Assembly: GCA_903813345.2 (NCBI GenBank) | Contig: CAIIXF020000001.1 | Coordinates: 41,755,366-41,819,365 of the forward strand | DNA length: 64,000 nt | Direction: 5' to 3' | Origin: Owenia fusiformis | Lineage: Eukaryota > Annelida > Polychaeta > Sabellida > Oweniidae | Shown here: in pieces, positions 62,368 to 64,000 of the stretch | Layout: every line of letters starts with the position of its first letter | Numbering within the stretch: position 1 is the stretch's first letter | The notes under the pieces: model-generated | Databases searched by the model: none | What the model was told of the DNA's origin: nothing | Seen by the model: the letters and a program-made list of their open reading frames with translations, nothing else | Made by a program: the position numbers and the translations under genes

Positions 62368-63861
62368 CAGTGGCGTAGGAACAATGTACGCCAAAACGCC
62401 AGTGCGTAGTGTTGAAAAGTGAGAATAAAAAGGCTTATTAATTTTCCTATGTTCTCTATTCATATTTTCTCATTGTATTGTCCAAAAGTAATCTCGAGCA
62501 CACTAGCCTAAAGAAATGTTTTGTGGATACCATATGATATGCTCGTTTTTTCAATAGTACTCTTTTGCATGTTTTTTGTGCCTCTGTTATTTTTCTAATC
62601 TGGGCCACAGATAAATGACACTTTTTGAAAAATAAAATATTGAAAGTTACCTTGTTTCTATAATTCTAATCCTAGAAAATGCAAAAAGTAACATGCTTTA
62701 TTTCATGATAATCGAGCCACTATTGACTATCTTATGGATTTTAAAACTAAAATACAATTTCGTCAAATATTCGTGATTCGCGTTCTCTTCACGAATTTGA
62801 GAAAAAACAGGTTTTTTTCAAAAACTACTTGATGAATACCTTTGCAATTTTTTTGCGCATGTTCTGTAATGCTTATGCAATCAAACTGTGGTCTCGTTTA
62901 ATTATAATGATAAGCCTCTTTAAATGAGATGTATATTTTTTTATTCTCCCCTACCCCCAATTTTTCAATTTCACAATATCGATTTATATTCCGTTGCTTG
63001 GCAAAATCATAGACAGAAATTATAGTTAAGTCAGCAATTATCTATTTTCTTACTAAATCACCAATTGTTATTGGTAGTACTTCTTGAAATATGAATGTTA
63101 AAGACAAAAACAACTTGAAAATGTTGATTACTCAAATACGCATTCCATCGATTTCAGTTCTAGAAAAGCTATTACCTAGATTTTTATTTCATTTGAAAGA
63201 TAATAGATTATTGTTTTAGGAAATATAACATTTTTGGCACCCCCTAAGTCACGTTGACCTCGATTTGACCTTTGTGGTGGGAAGTTTATTTGGTCTTGCG
63301 AATTAGTGTTATAAAAAAGGTTGCAGACATTAGGGTTAATTGTTTCATTGATCACGAATGCGTTTCTCTAAATCAATTGATCAAGCTAGATTCTTTAATC
63401 TGTACGTGTCGTATTGCACGGTACTCAATGGAATCAGACTATATATCTCAATTTAATTATTCGAAAATGATTAAAAATCTCTCATTGTTATTTGGAAATT
63501 GATCGTCTATATCATTCGAGACATAAGAAAAGTGAGAATGATTTGTGATTTTCCATGGCGATTTTAAATGATGAAAATCATTCGAACATTTAAAGCACAT
63601 TAAAAGGGGCATCAAGGATTTTAAGCTTGCATATAAAATCGAAACGCCAACCTATACGTATGACCAATCGCCCATACAAATGCATCGCTTAAACATTTCC
63701 GTTCACATTTAGGTTATGAAAACATTGCATTCTATTGCCATAAAATGACGTTTAACGAGCATAAAATAGGCGTTTTGATATAGAAGATTTGACACAATTG
63801 TTTCATAGTTTTGGCGGGATTTTTTGGCGTAGTGTTGAATTTACACCTTCCTACGCCCCTG
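62368..63861. mobile_element. 1.5-kb hAT-like element with 5-bp TSD
   Basis: CAGTGGCGTAGGAACAATGT ... CACCTTCCTACGCCCCTG, flanked by TTGTA on both sides (62363-62367, 63862-63866). The interior has no transposase-like frame; the longest frame (63272-63502) shows nothing recognisable. Non-autonomous, or decayed beyond recognition. It lies in the PSMB2 intron between exon 62089-62251 and the next, off-window exon. Confidence 0.85.
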
Positions 63862-64000
63862 TTGTATGACCTACACTAAGATCAAAATAACAAAAATTCT
63901 AGATTATAAAATGTTCCTAAATTTCTTTCAGAATGAAACTACAGTTTCTCAAATGAAGGACAATATCATATAAAGCCTTCAATGCTTGAATGCTTTTATA

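Noticed and set aside
62252-64000. Upstream PSMB2 exon within the window
   Set aside because: Nearly all of this stretch is the 62368-63861 element, and the remaining bases show no match to the N-terminal half of the protein.

Overview
This is a eukaryotic nuclear window. It is AT-rich, its genes have many small exons with GT-AG introns, and it is dense in fold-back (inverted-repeat) mobile elements. The gene set (Rap1GAP, a secreted carotenoid oxygenase, a kelch-like protein, HURP/DLGAP5 and PSMB2) is animal. The style of the short elements (termini such as CAGGCCCGTAGCCAGG and CAGTGAAACCT, and hairpins with CG-rich loops) suggests a marine invertebrate. I cannot place it more precisely from sequence alone.

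Layout. (1) 3351-13422, plus strand: 15 coding exons of a Rap1 GTPase-activating protein, from the start of the Rap1GAP homology region to the stop; the 5' end lies upstream. (2) 17021-19340, minus: a two-exon secreted carotenoid-cleavage-type oxygenase with a TATA box. (3) about 20.8-34 kb: a gene-poor region full of mobile elements, including a TA-flanked element whose interior is a 17-bp minisatellite, and a 3.6-kb element with very long terminal inverted repeats. (4) 35390-37672, plus: an unrecognised basic, low-complexity protein. (5) 39183-42080, minus: a four-exon BTB-BACK-kelch protein. (6) 42933-56647, plus: a complete 21-exon HURP/DLGAP5 homologue, head-to-head with the kelch gene. 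(7) 60286-62251, minus: the last three exons of proteasome subunit PSMB2; its 5' part lies beyond the window.

Exon chains were built by hand by joining splice sites in compatible phase. Each complete chain sums to a multiple of three: 2022 bp for the Rap1GAP part, 1638 bp for the oxygenase, 1731 bp for the kelch gene and 3915 bp for DLGAP5. The genes do not form an operon or a pathway. Rap1GAP acts in small-GTPase signalling, the kelch protein probably in Cullin-3 ubiquitin ligation, DLGAP5 on spindle microtubules and PSMB2 in the proteasome.

The most interesting non-genic structure is in the mobile elements. At least eight separate insertions carry exact 5-bp target-site duplications, which is uncommon. 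A second, recurrent group consists of a hairpin head joined to an AT-rich body, in two body types. In one type the body ends in a tandem array whose unit differs between copies.
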